A DNA stretch of 64,000 nucleotides from G965233625 sp965233625 (GCA_965233625.1 OZ247499.1:5642001-5706000); one strand, 5' to 3'; positions 17,983 to 29,078 are shown, counted from the stretch's first letter. Program-made: numbers and translations. Notes: a model not told the origin generated them from the sequence alone.

Positions 17983-18402
17983 ATGCGAGATCTAGCGCTT
18001 CAACTCGCAGAAAAACACACGCAGACCTTTGCAGACAATGTTGTGCGTCAGCACGAAATGGCAATGCATTGTCTGGATTGCGAGGAGATTCTCGCGCATG
18101 GCATTAAGGCCTATGATTGGATCAAAACTGCTGAACGCGTTCTTCGAGAGGCAGATGAAGCAGACCTGATCGATCTGGACAACGAACTGGAAGAAGCTCT
18201 TTGCACATTGTGGGAAGCATGGCTGGCGCCCGTGCCCGGCGCAGAGGCAATGATCGCCACGACGGAGCGAAACGGATTTACGCCTGAGAATCTGAAGGCT
18301 TTTCAGGATGCTAAAGTTGACGCTGCCGGGATCGTTGAATCAAACAGCGTCATCAATCTCGGTCGCAAGCATTTCTTTGAGTCGTTGTCTAACGAGGAGT
18401 AA
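17983..18402 (+). CDS. 139-residue protein of unknown family, likely antitoxin of the PemK/MazF-like toxin
   Basis: 139 residues, ATG 17983 with an AGGTG-type ribosome site. The protein is acidic and mostly helical (DEADLIDLDNELEEALCTLWEAWL) and has no recognisable AbrB, RHH or HTH DNA-binding motif. Its stop is only four bases from the start of the toxin-like gene, and its coding end (GAGGAG) supplies the toxin's ribosome site, so the two are translationally linked. The position upstream of a PemK/MazF-like toxin suggests an antitoxin, but it is longer than usual MazE/PemI proteins and not of their type. Function is inferred from context only. Confidence 0.6.
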   Translation: MRDLALQLAEKHTQTFADNVVRQHEMAMHCLDCEEILAHGIKAYDWIKTAERVLREADEADLIDLDNELEEALCTLWEAWLAPVPGAEAMIATTERNGFTPENLKAFQDAKVDAAGIVESNSVINLGRKHFFESLSNEE

Positions 18403-18406
18403 ATGC

Positions 18407-18739
18407 GTGAAGCAGGGGCAGATTTACCATTTGAAGCAAGACCGTGTAGGCAAACCCCGTCCAGTGCTGATTGTGTCAAGAGACTCAATGAACCGCGGTT
18501 ATGATCTCATTGTAGTGCCTTTCAACGGCAGCGACTTCGAGAACAAACGATCGAAGCCGTTTTGCGTGCCATTCCTGGAAGGAAGCTACGGTCTGACCAA
18601 AGACTGTGTGGCGAAGTGCAACGACATTGCCAAAATTCGCAAAGCTGACTTAGCGAAAAACCTGATTGGCACAGTCAGCGATGCCGACATGAATGCGGTG
18701 CGCGAAGCGATTAACTGGTGCCTGGAACCTTCCTCCTAA
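18407..18739 (+). CDS. PemK/MazF-family toxin (mRNA interferase-like)
   Basis: 110 residues from GTG 18407, which has GAGGAG seven bases upstream; a longer frame reaches back to 18308 but only reads the preceding gene out of frame. The family elements are clear: VKQGQIYHLKQ, the KPRPVLIVSRD strand-loop, YDLIVVPFNGS, and LTKDCVAKCNDIAKIRKADL, followed by a C-terminal helix with IGTVSDADMNAVREAI. Members of this family cleave mRNA at short sequence motifs and are held inactive by the partner encoded upstream. Length is typical (about 110). Confidence 0.85.
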   Translation: MKQGQIYHLKQDRVGKPRPVLIVSRDSMNRGYDLIVVPFNGSDFENKRSKPFCVPFLEGSYGLTKDCVAKCNDIAKIRKADLAKNLIGTVSDADMNAVREAINWCLEPSS

Positions 18740-18751
18740 CGGTGCAGGCCA

Positions 18752-18781
18752 CAAAACCACAGGGGTCATTGTGTGGTTTTG
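18752..18781. terminator. hairpin between convergent genes, terminator-like
   Basis: CAAAACCACA and TGTGGTTTTG pair over ten bases around a ten-base loop. The hairpin sits between the toxin stop (18739) and the stop of the convergent sulfatase fusion (18804). There is no separate T-run outside the stem, although the arms end in runs of T or A, so efficiency is uncertain. Confidence 0.5.
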
Positions 18782-18803
18782 CGACCTGGATGCACGTCTA
18801 AAC

Positions 18804-21797
<2,994 letters not shown>

Positions 21798-21947
21798 GCA
21801 AATTACTCCGTTAATGGTTTGGTCACAACACACTGAAGCAACATCAATGGCTCAGGCCAGACGTCGCGCGATGACCCATATTCTGCGATATCCAACCACC
21901 ACAAGGAATACCGCTGCTGCAATTACCCGGATGGGTGAACAAAACTG

Positions 21948-22018
21948 GTAGGTCAGGCGCCGGCCTGACGATGTTAAGCACTCCACCTTAAGCGACGTCA
22001 GGCAGGCGCTTGACCTAC
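21948..22018. repeat. 71-base inverted repeat
   Basis: A 23-base arm starting GTAGGTCAGGCGCC at 21948 matches the reverse complement of 21996-22018 at 21 of 23 positions, with 25 bases between. It lies between the divergent sulfatase-fusion and endonuclease V-like genes. The sequence theme (GTAGG...CAGGC) is shared with the repeats at 15096-15297, so it is probably a dispersed non-coding element. Confidence 0.7.
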
Positions 22019-22091
22019 GGCTGGAAAATAAAGGCCCGCCGTGCGTTTCTATAAGGCGGTGTACAATGCCGCCAATATAGAAGGACGCGAG

Positions 22092-22589
22092 ATGAAATTC
22101 GCCATTGATGTAAAGTACGATGAGACGGCTTCGACCGGGCTGGCCGCTGGCGTGGTGTTTGAAGAATGGACCGATGCACAACCGCTGCGGACTTATCGCC
22201 ATACCGTCAGCGGCATTGAGGAGTATGTACCCGGCCAGTTCTACCGTCGTGAATTGCCTTGCGTTCTGGCGTTGCTGGAAACGGTCCAGGAGCCTCTCGA
22301 TCTGATCGTGGTCGATAGCTATGTGAACCTGGCGGATAAGCCCGGTATGGGGATGCACCTGTGGAACGCGCTCGATGGCATGGCGAAGGTGGTGGGCGTC
22401 GCCAAAACGCAGTTTCACCAGGCGGATGCTGTGGAAGTGCTGCGTGGCGGAAGCACGCGGCCGCTGTTCGTGACGGCTGCGGGGATGGATGCTGCGGAAG
22501 CTGCTGCCGCCATCGCGACGATGCACGGCCCGCACCGCACGCCAACGCTTCTCAAGCTGGCCGACTCACTAACGCGCCGCCCTGGATAG
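22092..22589 (+). CDS. endonuclease V-like protein
   Basis: 165 residues from ATG 22092, with AAGGA at 22081-22085. Endonuclease V (deoxyinosine 3' endonuclease) features are FAIDVKYDE (first metal Asp), YVPGQFYRRELPCVLALLE (the YxPG...RE motif with the catalytic Glu) and DLIVVDSYV (third acidic residue), followed by KVVGVAKTQF. The family's usual VDGHG and HPRR segments are replaced by VDSYVNLADKPGMGMHLWNALDG, so it belongs to a divergent branch. It is also shorter than the typical 220 residues. Role inferred: repair of deaminated adenine in DNA or RNA. Confidence 0.75.
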   Translation: MKFAIDVKYDETASTGLAAGVVFEEWTDAQPLRTYRHTVSGIEEYVPGQFYRRELPCVLALLETVQEPLDLIVVDSYVNLADKPGMGMHLWNALDGMAKVVGVAKTQFHQADAVEVLRGGSTRPLFVTAAGMDAAEAAAAIATMHGPHRTPTLLKLADSLTRRPG

Positions 22590-22661
22590 TGGCCAGCGCC
22601 CCGGCGGTTCAACTATGATGGCTGCTGCAAGGCGCCAGTTCATTGTTGGAAGGAGTGTTCC

Positions 22662-23612
22662 GTGGCCTGTTTACGTACTGCCGGTGTCTTCGTCGCTGTG
22701 GCCTGTCTGATTCTGCCCGGTAAATCCTCTGCCCAGCAACCAGTTGCCGCCGCAAGTGTTGACGGTCAGCCCATCTATGTCAGCGAAGTGCAGCGGGAAG
22801 TCAAACGCGCGTTGAAGAACCGCGAGGTCACCGCTGCGCAGCGAAGCGTGCTTACCGCCAACGCGCTGGAACAGATCATCCGCAAACGGTTGATTCTTCT
22901 TTACCTGGATAAACACAACACCGGCGCCAGCGCGCAGGATATCGACTTTGAACTCGAGCAGGTGAAGAAGAAACTGGCGCGGCAGAAACTCACCCTCCAG
23001 TCGTATCTGCAACGGACCGGCTTTACGGAAGAGCAGTTCCGCCGTGTGCTGAGCTGGCAGATCGGCTGGCAGCGATACCTCAAACGCTTCCTCACCGAAA
23101 CCAATCTGCAGACCTACTTCAAACGGCATCAACGCGAGTTCGACGGCAGCAAAGTCCGCGTCCGCCACATTCTTTTCAAAACCGGCGCCCAAGACGCTAA
23201 AGCCACAATCGCGCAGGCCGCAGCAGTGCGCGAAAAGATCGTCAGCGGAGAACTTACCTTCGAGGCGGCGGCCGCACAGCACTCGACCGCACCAACCGCA
23301 AAGAAGGGCGGAGACATCGGCGCCATCGAGCGTCACGGCGCCATGCCCGAAGCATTCGCCGCGGCCGCCTTCACCCTGAAACCCGGCGCCATCAGCCAGC
23401 CCGTCCAGACCGCCGCAGGCATTCACCTCATTCAGCCGGTCAGCATCGTCCCCGGCGAGAAAACCCTGGACGATGTACGCCCGGAACTCATCACCGCCGC
23501 CACAAAATTCGCCTTCAACTGGGTGGCAGACGCACAACGTAAAACATCGAAAGTACAGTACACCGGCGCCACGCCGTACATCCAGCCGGAAACGGGTGAG
23601 ATTGTTGACTAG
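22662..23612 (+). CDS. exported parvulin-type peptidyl-prolyl isomerase (SurA/PrsA-like)
   Basis: 316 residues; GTG 22662 has AAGGAG seven bases upstream. A signal peptide (GVFVAVACLILPGKSSAQ) precedes a SurA-like N-terminal helical chaperone region (VDGQPIYVSEVQREVKRAL, QIIRKRLILLYLDK). The parvulin domain covers about residues 163-262: VRVRHILFKT, ...SGELTFEAAAAQHSTAPTAKKGGDIGAIERHGAMPEAFAAAAFTLKPGAISQPVQTAAGIHLIQ. This predicts folding of exported proteins in the periplasm. It follows the endonuclease V-like gene by 72 bases on the same strand. Confidence 0.92.
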   Translation: MACLRTAGVFVAVACLILPGKSSAQQPVAAASVDGQPIYVSEVQREVKRALKNREVTAAQRSVLTANALEQIIRKRLILLYLDKHNTGASAQDIDFELEQVKKKLARQKLTLQSYLQRTGFTEEQFRRVLSWQIGWQRYLKRFLTETNLQTYFKRHQREFDGSKVRVRHILFKTGAQDAKATIAQAAAVREKIVSGELTFEAAAAQHSTAPTAKKGGDIGAIERHGAMPEAFAAAAFTLKPGAISQPVQTAAGIHLIQPVSIVPGEKTLDDVRPELITAATKFAFNWVADAQRKTSKVQYTGATPYIQPETGEIVD

Positions 23613-23642
23613 CCGCGTAGGCAGTCGACTTGGTTAAGAGCG

Positions 23643-24641
23643 TTAAGTGTGATCTGCTGCACCTTCAACGCAAATCAGATTCCGGCGATGAGCTGGCGCC
23701 ACTTCATAAGTCGCCAGCGGCACCGACCGTGTGGGGCTGAATTTCCGCTTGAACCGGTCCAGCCCCGCACTTTCGCTTCCTCCCAGGCATAGTTCTGAAA
23801 TCTGTCTCTGCTGACACCACTTTGCCAGAATCCAGTACATGCACTCGTTCAGATATTTCATCCTTACGCTGATCTGGGCGGCCATCAGGCAAACTGGGCT
23901 GCCTAGTTCAAGCACGAGGAAACCAATATCCCGACCATCAAGTGAAAACAGCATATGGATTGTCTTGCCCAGACGTGAGACTAACTGGCGGGAAAGACTC
24001 TCGAAGAACGAACTGGAATAGCCACGTTGAGGCGCCGCCGGTTCTGTGCCCTGCCTCAATTGAAGCCAGGATCTGGAGATTCCTGAAATCGCCTCGTGAC
24101 CACATGCATCTCGGTGCTGAAGTGTCCGTAGTGAGATACGCGTCCGGTATTTGTTCAATGCCGTCCGCACATCCTGAAACTTTGCTCCACGGGCTTTGAC
24201 AATCGTATCCGGCTTCACCACGTGAACAGGGTAAGCCCAGTCAAGCGTGCGTTCTGGGATGTGCTTCAAAGCGAGCGAACCGCCGAGGCGACTTAGACGC
24301 GATGCCGCATCTTCGGGAACTCTCGCCAGATGACAAGTCATGCGCTGACCAGCAACCGCATTCGCCGCCGCGGCGAGAGCATCAACGTCAACTCGTAACC
24401 AGTCGGCGAGCAGCAGAACGTGATTTCTAAGATTCGGATGCAGCAGCAGGTAACACGGAGTGTCCGCTTCCGTTAGACGGAACAATCCGCGACGTCCGGT
24501 AACGGTCAGATAGCCTGCAGTTAAAAATGGATCATGTGTCTGATGGTCATAAGGTAGAAGATGATCTCTTACAAATTGCGGGGAGGCATCTAGCTTCCTG
24601 AAGAGGCGCATCTCGGCGGACGAATAGCGCTCAGATTGCAT
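23643..24641 (-). CDS. DUF2156 / GNAT-fold protein
   Basis: 332 residues. The C-terminal half matches the DUF2156 region of phosphatidylglycerol lysyltransferase-like proteins: KARGAKFQDVRTALNKYRTRISLRTL, a central GRDIGFLVLEL strand and the terminal GGSESAGLDRFKRKFSP signature. The N-terminal half resembles the first GNAT-like lobe (LADWLRVDVDALAAAANAV). No membrane segments are present, unlike MprF. Members transfer aminoacyl or acyl groups or are uncharacterised; the substrate is unknown. The start (ATG 24641) has no strong ribosome site. Confidence 0.7.
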   Translation of the reverse strand: MQSERYSSAEMRLFRKLDASPQFVRDHLLPYDHQTHDPFLTAGYLTVTGRRGLFRLTEADTPCYLLLHPNLRNHVLLLADWLRVDVDALAAAANAVAGQRMTCHLARVPEDAASRLSRLGGSLALKHIPERTLDWAYPVHVVKPDTIVKARGAKFQDVRTALNKYRTRISLRTLQHRDACGHEAISGISRSWLQLRQGTEPAAPQRGYSSSFFESLSRQLVSRLGKTIHMLFSLDGRDIGFLVLELGSPVCLMAAQISVRMKYLNECMYWILAKWCQQRQISELCLGGSESAGLDRFKRKFSPTRSVPLATYEVAPAHRRNLICVEGAADHT

Positions 24642-24989
24642 AAAGCTTTCTCAAAGTCTGACTCGGCGGGCTGCCCACTTGGCGGTGCGGAAACTCCAGC
24701 CCTGCGCCTTGGTAAAAGGCCAGCCAGATCGAACACACCTGCTAGAGATCTACCCAAAGATACTCAACTGCACCGCGTGCAATGATAGTAGGTCGCAGCA
24801 CCTACTGGCAATCGCACAACCTTTTCCTGGCGCCGTAATGATCTTTCGCGTATCCCGGCTTCCGCATCAAAAGTCAGGCTAGAGGTAGCCATAGAACTAC
24901 AGTGGTTGAAAATGTAACCACGAAGCGTTCAGCAGCATCAGAGCTGGAAATCTCAGCTTCGTCTTTCACCACTCCATCCGGCATCTACG
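24642..24989. other. intergenic region between divergent genes
   Basis: About 350 bases between the divergent DUF2156 and DoxX genes. It contains a short hairpin-capable stretch near 24790 (GTAGGT ... ACCTAC) but no recognisable gene, RNA or promoter pair. It must carry the promoters of both flanking genes. Confidence 0.45.
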
Positions 24990-25433
24990 ATGAAAAATAC
25001 ACTTGTGCAGGGCATTGTCTCTGTGGTCGCGCGCGTCTTCCTTTCGGGGATTTTCTTACTTAGTGCGGTGGGCAATAAGATCCCGAACTTTTCGGGCACT
25101 GCCAGCATGATGGAGACCAAGGGCGTGCCGCTGCCGCAGGTCGCGCTGGCAGGGGCGATTGCGTTTCTGGTGCTGGGCAGCCTGTCGCTGATTGCGGGCT
25201 TCAAAGCAAGAATCGGCGCCGCGTTGCTGCTGGTGTTCCTGGTGCTGGCGACCTATTACTTTCACGACTTCTGGTCGTATACCGGCGACGCAGCCCGGCA
25301 GCAGCAGATTGCGTTTATGAAGAATCTGGCGCTCGGCGGCGCCATGCTGTTCATCATGGCCAATGGTCCGGGCCCCATGAGCGTAGACGCTTATCTTTCG
25401 CCCAAAGGCTGGTTCAGCTGGTTGAAGAAATAA
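24990..25433 (+). CDS. DoxX-family membrane protein
   Basis: 147 residues with four predicted membrane helices: SVVARVFLSGIFLLSAVGNKI, VALAGAIAFLVLGSLSLIAGF, IGAALLLVFLVLATYYFHDFW, and KNLALGGAMLFIMANGPGPMSVDAYL. The first-helix motif RxxLSGIFLLSAxGNK and the closing GPGPxSVDAYL are typical of DoxX. The family is linked to quinone or thiosulfate redox chemistry in some bacteria; here there is no partner gene that would define a role. Confidence 0.88.
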   Translation: MKNTLVQGIVSVVARVFLSGIFLLSAVGNKIPNFSGTASMMETKGVPLPQVALAGAIAFLVLGSLSLIAGFKARIGAALLLVFLVLATYYFHDFWSYTGDAARQQQIAFMKNLALGGAMLFIMANGPGPMSVDAYLSPKGWFSWLKK

Positions 25434-25461
25434 GCGTCCTCGCTGATTGTGCGGCCCGTTG

Positions 25462-26586
25462 TTAAAACGCCTGCTTCGCCTGGTTATTCAGGGGCGGTGT
25501 CCGCACGATGTCGTACGAGAAGGCGCCAAGCAGATGCCCCTTCTTCACGGAGTGGCACTTCAGGCAGCTTTCTGTGGCGCGGACAGAGCCGATCATGGTC
25601 AGACGGTTCAGATGCGATTGCACGACTAGGTCTTCGCCCTGTTGCAGCTTCTTGAGCCCCTCGCTTTCAAAGTGATCCAGACCGCGTGTTTCTGCATCTT
25701 CAGTATCTTCCATCCGCGGCAGATAGCCCGTGACATAGGCGACCGGCTCCCGGTGCTTCAGCAAGCTGACCAGTTCCATCCGCTGCACCTTCCACACGTT
25801 CTTCTCGCCTGTTTCGCCCTTGGGCGGGTGAGTGGGCCGTGTGTAATGTAGGGCTGGCAGGAAAGAGAAAGCGTGCTTCCCGAAGCCGGCGATGTGTTCG
25901 CGATCTTTGATATAGCCGCTGCGCGTCGGTGAGGCGAACTGCATCGGAAGATACGTGTGCAGCCGGTGTATCTCCTGGCTGGTTGGCAGACGTTGTGAAT
26001 CCTTATCGGCCGCGGCAACAGATGTTGGCAACTGCACCGTGCTTTTTTCCGCGCCCGAAGACAGCGGCCGTGAAACCAGCGGAATCTTTGGCGCCGGTGG
26101 AAGCTGCAAGTGCTGGGGCGAAGGTGCGGGCATTCTAGAGAACCCGAAGCCAGAACGGCTGATAAAGTCAGACACCTGACCTTCGTGAAGTAAACGCAGT
26201 GCAGCGGTCCGTAGCGTTTCGCCCTTGTGTTTAGTCCGCCAGAAGGTCGTGTTCTCCATCCGTTCGCGTTCGTTGAGCCGCTGTTTGCTGGCTTCGGTTA
26301 AACGCGGTTCGGGCAGGTTGGCTGCGGCTTCTTTTTCATAGTCCAGGGCTTTGCCCAGCGGTTGAAACGCATACTTCTTCCGCAGGGCGGCGCCGACCTT
26401 TTCCACTTCCTCAGGCGAAAGTTTTGTCAGCATAAAACCGCGTGACTTTTCCAGGCCCTCCAGATAATCCGCTGCCGTGGTGACCGTCTTGAAGCGCGCT
26501 TTGGGATTCTCCGCCTGTGGTTGCGCCAGGCTGATGCTTGCCGAAGAGCCAACCAGTACCGCGATACATAGAGCGTGAAGTTTCAT
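25462..26586 (-). CDS. exported mono-heme c-type cytochrome-like protein
   Basis: 374 residues from ATG 26586, chosen because a signal peptide follows directly (MKLHALCIAVLVGSSASISLAQ). The only clear motif is CLKCH near the C-terminus (ATESCLKCHSVKKGHLLGAFSYDI), a c-type heme site with surroundings like DUF3365-type sensor/heme proteins. The first two thirds are rich in Arg, Lys and Pro, with no recognised fold. It is predicted to be periplasmic, with a redox or sensing role. Convergent with DoxX, whose stop lies 28 bases away. Confidence 0.7.
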   Translation of the reverse strand: MKLHALCIAVLVGSSASISLAQPQAENPKARFKTVTTAADYLEGLEKSRGFMLTKLSPEEVEKVGAALRKKYAFQPLGKALDYEKEAAANLPEPRLTEASKQRLNERERMENTTFWRTKHKGETLRTAALRLLHEGQVSDFISRSGFGFSRMPAPSPQHLQLPPAPKIPLVSRPLSSGAEKSTVQLPTSVAAADKDSQRLPTSQEIHRLHTYLPMQFASPTRSGYIKDREHIAGFGKHAFSFLPALHYTRPTHPPKGETGEKNVWKVQRMELVSLLKHREPVAYVTGYLPRMEDTEDAETRGLDHFESEGLKKLQQGEDLVVQSHLNRLTMIGSVRATESCLKCHSVKKGHLLGAFSYDIVRTPPLNNQAKQAF

Positions 26587-26704
26587 GTCGCCTGCCTTGT
26601 AGGAACCGTGAATCAACGCAGCTCCCAGCAGCCGCGCCTCTACAAGATCATACGGGCAATCCGGACGGGTTTGCGTAACGTCTTTGTAAACGTGTTCAAA
26701 CCGC

Positions 26705-27553
26705 CTACCGCTTGGCAGGTTCAGGCGCGGGTGTGCCGCCCAGTGCGGCGTAGGCGTTGCGGGCGGCGGCGAGAGCCGGGTCGCTCTGCAACGCTAGGGC
26801 GAACTGCCGTCTGGCCTCGCTCCAGCGACCCAGTTGCTGATAGAGCACGCCCATGTTGTAGTAGGCAACCGCCGTCTCATTCACCGCCGTAAGATGGACG
26901 AACGCTTCTTCCGGCCGGTTGAGTTCCAGCAGCAGGCGGGCGATGTTCGCGCGGTAGCGGGGCGAACGAGGATTAAGCCGGATGGCCTCTTGCAGGTATT
27001 TCACCGCCTCTGGCAGCCGCCCCTGGTTGGCGCAAAGCATCGCCAGATCGTTACGCACGGTAGTGCTTTGCGGATGTTGCGTGGCCGCTGTCGCATAAAC
27101 CGCAGCCGCCCGCTTCGGTTGCCCCAGCCGTGTCAGCGCCCGCGCCAGATGAATCTGTGCGTTCAAATGAGTCGGCTGCTGTTGCAGCGCCTGCTGATAT
27201 TTTTCGCTCGCAAGCTGATAATCGCCGGACTGAAACGCTTCGTGCCCGGCGTTGATTGCTTCCTCCCAGGGTTTGGCAAAGTAACCGCCTTCGCCACCTG
27301 CCTGCACCACGCCCATCTCCGTGCCGGCGCCCGTCTGTTGTTGCGCAACCGCGGGAATAGAGATCACTGGCGGCTGCACCGCGGGCGGTGTTTGAGCGGG
27401 CGGCTGCTGCATCGAACGCACGGGCGGCTGCTGCGGCGCATTGTTGCTCGCCTGCGACCGTAGCAGCTGCGTGCCGCTACTCTGGCAGCCCGTCAGGGCG
27501 GCGCAGATCAGACAGATGGCGCAGGCCACTGCGTTGGGATGAAGGAGTCTCAT
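26705..27553 (-). CDS. TPR-repeat lipoprotein
   Basis: 282 residues from ATG 27553, where a lipoprotein signal peptide (VACAICLICAALTGC, lipobox LTGC) starts; the longer frame to 27655 has no such leader. A Pro/Gln-rich linker covers about 20-85. From 100 to 270 are tetratricopeptide repeats (AGHEAFQSGDYQLASEKYQQALQ, LARALTRLGQPKRAAAVYATAA, LAMLCANQGRLPEAVKYLQEAI, GVLYQQLGRWSEARRQFALAL). Predicted to be a protein-protein scaffold anchored in an envelope membrane. Confidence 0.88.
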   Translation of the reverse strand: MRLLHPNAVACAICLICAALTGCQSSGTQLLRSQASNNAPQQPPVRSMQQPPAQTPPAVQPPVISIPAVAQQQTGAGTEMGVVQAGGEGGYFAKPWEEAINAGHEAFQSGDYQLASEKYQQALQQQPTHLNAQIHLARALTRLGQPKRAAAVYATAATQHPQSTTVRNDLAMLCANQGRLPEAVKYLQEAIRLNPRSPRYRANIARLLLELNRPEEAFVHLTAVNETAVAYYNMGVLYQQLGRWSEARRQFALALQSDPALAAARNAYAALGGTPAPEPAKR

Positions 27554-27901
27554 GACAACTGCCGGTGGGAAGGTAGGCGGGTATTCGTGTTTATCGGCAG
27601 ATGCCAACCAACAGGGGGAAGAAAAACATCCTGCACAATCAGAATTCGCCCACACAGCCCAACCCGCAAGGTCGTGAACGTAACGGTTAAACGGATTGTG
27701 CCGCGCCGGATGCGCCGGGCGTACCCTTTACAAGCGTCGTTGCGCATGAGGGGCTGAGTCGCACTATTCTCAGAGAACGGCTTGCTCCCGCCGATCTTCA
27801 TTCGCAGGAAAGGATCGCAGGCAGGAAGGAACCAGATATTCCGCCGCCACGTTTTCGTAACGTCAGATCCGTTAAAGGTCATGTCCAAGGAGGGACACAC
27901 G

Positions 27902-28630
27902 ATGACTTCTACATACAAAACGGCTGCGGCTGCCTTGATGCTGGCGGCTTTCTCGCTGACGGGCTGCCATTTGCAGATGATGCACCGCAGCACCTGCTGC
28001 CACAGGGCAGCATGCAACACGGCGCACCATCCAACCGCGTGCCAGACAGGCTGCGAGCAGGGGCATTGCCAGGACGCATGCGGATGCGTGGAGTACGAAG
28101 TTGACCCGTGGTGCGGTTTCACACCTTGCCGTTGGCGGCAGCATGCGCTGGAACGTTCGTGCCCGCAGGGAACCGTGCGTTATATCCGCCGCGATTCCAA
28201 ACCCGCTGTCTTCGGCGGTCACGGCGCGCCGGGCGGCCTGGCGCCACAGTCGGTGGCCTACTACATTCCGCCGCCACACCTCAAGCCACAGAAACCGGCG
28301 CCCGCGCAGCATTTCAAACCGGCCAGCAGACACCGTTTTGAACCCGCGCCCGCACCCGCCATCCAGCAGCCGCCACATCGCGCACAGCCTATCGAGGGAT
28401 CGCAACCGACGATGCATCCACCCGTGGTAAGCGAAGGAGAGAACCGCGAAGAACCGTCCGCGGCCAACATCCCGGCGAACGAAATACCACCCGTAGATGT
28501 ACAACCCGCAGCGGAAAATACAGACGACGCTGCCAGCAGCATCCACGCGCCGGAACCAGTGATCCGCCCCCTGGACGATCCGGCAGATCCAACGGCGCCA
28601 CGCAATCTCATTCCGGGGCTTACCAACTAA
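27902..28630 (+). CDS. cysteine/histidine-rich lipoprotein of unknown function
   Basis: 242 residues from ATG 27902, with AAGGAGGGA upstream. A lipoprotein signal ends in lipobox SLTGC. The mature N-terminus holds eleven further Cys and many His within about 65 residues (CCHRAAC, CQTGCEQGHCQDACGC, WCGFTPC), which could bind metal or form disulfides. The rest is Pro-rich and low in complexity (PPPHLKPQKPAPAQ, HRFEPAPAPA), as in planctomycete envelope proteins. No family recognised. The gene ends at 28630, only 26 bases before the tRNA array; a CTAACG/CGTTAG hairpin overlaps its stop. Confidence 0.75.
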   Translation: MTSTYKTAAAALMLAAFSLTGCHLQMMHRSTCCHRAACNTAHHPTACQTGCEQGHCQDACGCVEYEVDPWCGFTPCRWRQHALERSCPQGTVRYIRRDSKPAVFGGHGAPGGLAPQSVAYYIPPPHLKPQKPAPAQHFKPASRHRFEPAPAPAIQQPPHRAQPIEGSQPTMHPPVVSEGENREEPSAANIPANEIPPVDVQPAAENTDDAASSIHAPEPVIRPLDDPADPTAPRNLIPGLTN

Positions 28631-28655
28631 CGTTCGTTAGATGATACGCCTTAAG

Positions 28656-28726
28656 CACCTCGCCAGGGATTCGAACCCCGTCTGATGGTTCCGTAAACCA
28701 TCGTGCTTCCATCACACTCGCAAGGC
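28656..28726 (-). tRNA. tRNA-Arg(ACG)
   Basis: Last gene of the array. Acceptor GCCTTGC/GCGAGGT (7 bp with wobbles), anticodon stem ATGGT/ACCAT with loop TTACGGA, T-arm CGGGG-TTCGAAT-CCCTG. Position 8 is G instead of U, and the D-stem is weak. Discriminator G; CCA is not encoded (CTTA follows). Confidence 0.82.
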
Positions 28727-28736
28727 GGAAATAAAG

Positions 28737-28810
28737 GGCCGGCGACTGGATTCGCACCAGCATAAGCCGCTTTACAAGAGCGGCGCCTTTCTAAATCGAG
28801 CCACGCCGGC
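28737..28810 (-). tRNA. tRNA-Thr(TGT)
   Basis: Acceptor GCCGGCG/CGCCGGC is perfect; anticodon stem CCGCT/AGCGG with loop CTTGTAA. The T-loop is TGCGAAT rather than TTCGAAT, and the D-loop has no GG pair. Discriminator C, followed by CTTT; CCA not encoded. Confidence 0.8.
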
Positions 28811-28842
28811 AGACGTGTATCTACTTCAATAAATCTATCGAG

Positions 28843-28927
28843 CGGAAGTCGTGGGACTCGAACCCACAAGCGCCGTGAAGCGCCGACTGTTTTCAAGACA
28901 GTGTCCTCATCCAGCCGGATGACTTCC
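28843..28927 (-). tRNA. tRNA-Ser(TGA)
   Basis: 85 bases with the long variable arm of class II tRNAs. Acceptor GGAAGTC/GACTTCC, anticodon stem ACTGT/ACAGT with loop CTTGAAA, T-arm GTGGG-TTCGAGT-CCCAC. Position 8 is A. Discriminator G, followed by CTCG; CCA not encoded. Confidence 0.9.
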
Positions 28928-28942
28928 TTATGATTGCTGAAG

Positions 28943-29010
28943 TTCTCCGTCCAGGGATCGCACCTGGCCTGCCTGCTTCAAAGGCAGGCGCCGCGACTAC
29001 ACGCCGGAGA
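28943..29010 (-). tRNA. tRNA-Gln(TTG), irregular
   Basis: 68 bases. Anticodon stem CCTGC/GCAGG with loop CTTTGAA; T-stem CCAGG/CCTGG with loop TGCGATC. The acceptor pairs at six positions, with a G-A mismatch at the seventh. Only about 15 bases separate the acceptor from the anticodon stem, so the D-arm is shortened. Discriminator A, then CTTC. It may be functional or decaying. Confidence 0.72.
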
Positions 29011-29020
29011 GCAGTGCGTG

Positions 29021-29075
29021 GGAACGGACAGCTTCGATCAGCCTCGCGAGCAGCCGTCGTCCGGCTGTCCGTTCC
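29021..29075. other. 55-base inverted-repeat structure in the tRNA spacer
   Basis: GGAACGGACAGC (29021-29032) pairs perfectly with GCTGTCCGTTCC (29064-29075). Inside it an AGCCG/CGGCT hairpin can compete with the outer stem. It starts three bases after the tRNA-Gly 3' end in the direction of transcription. There is no T-run, so it is not a standard terminator. Confidence 0.7.
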
Positions 29076-29078
29076 AAA

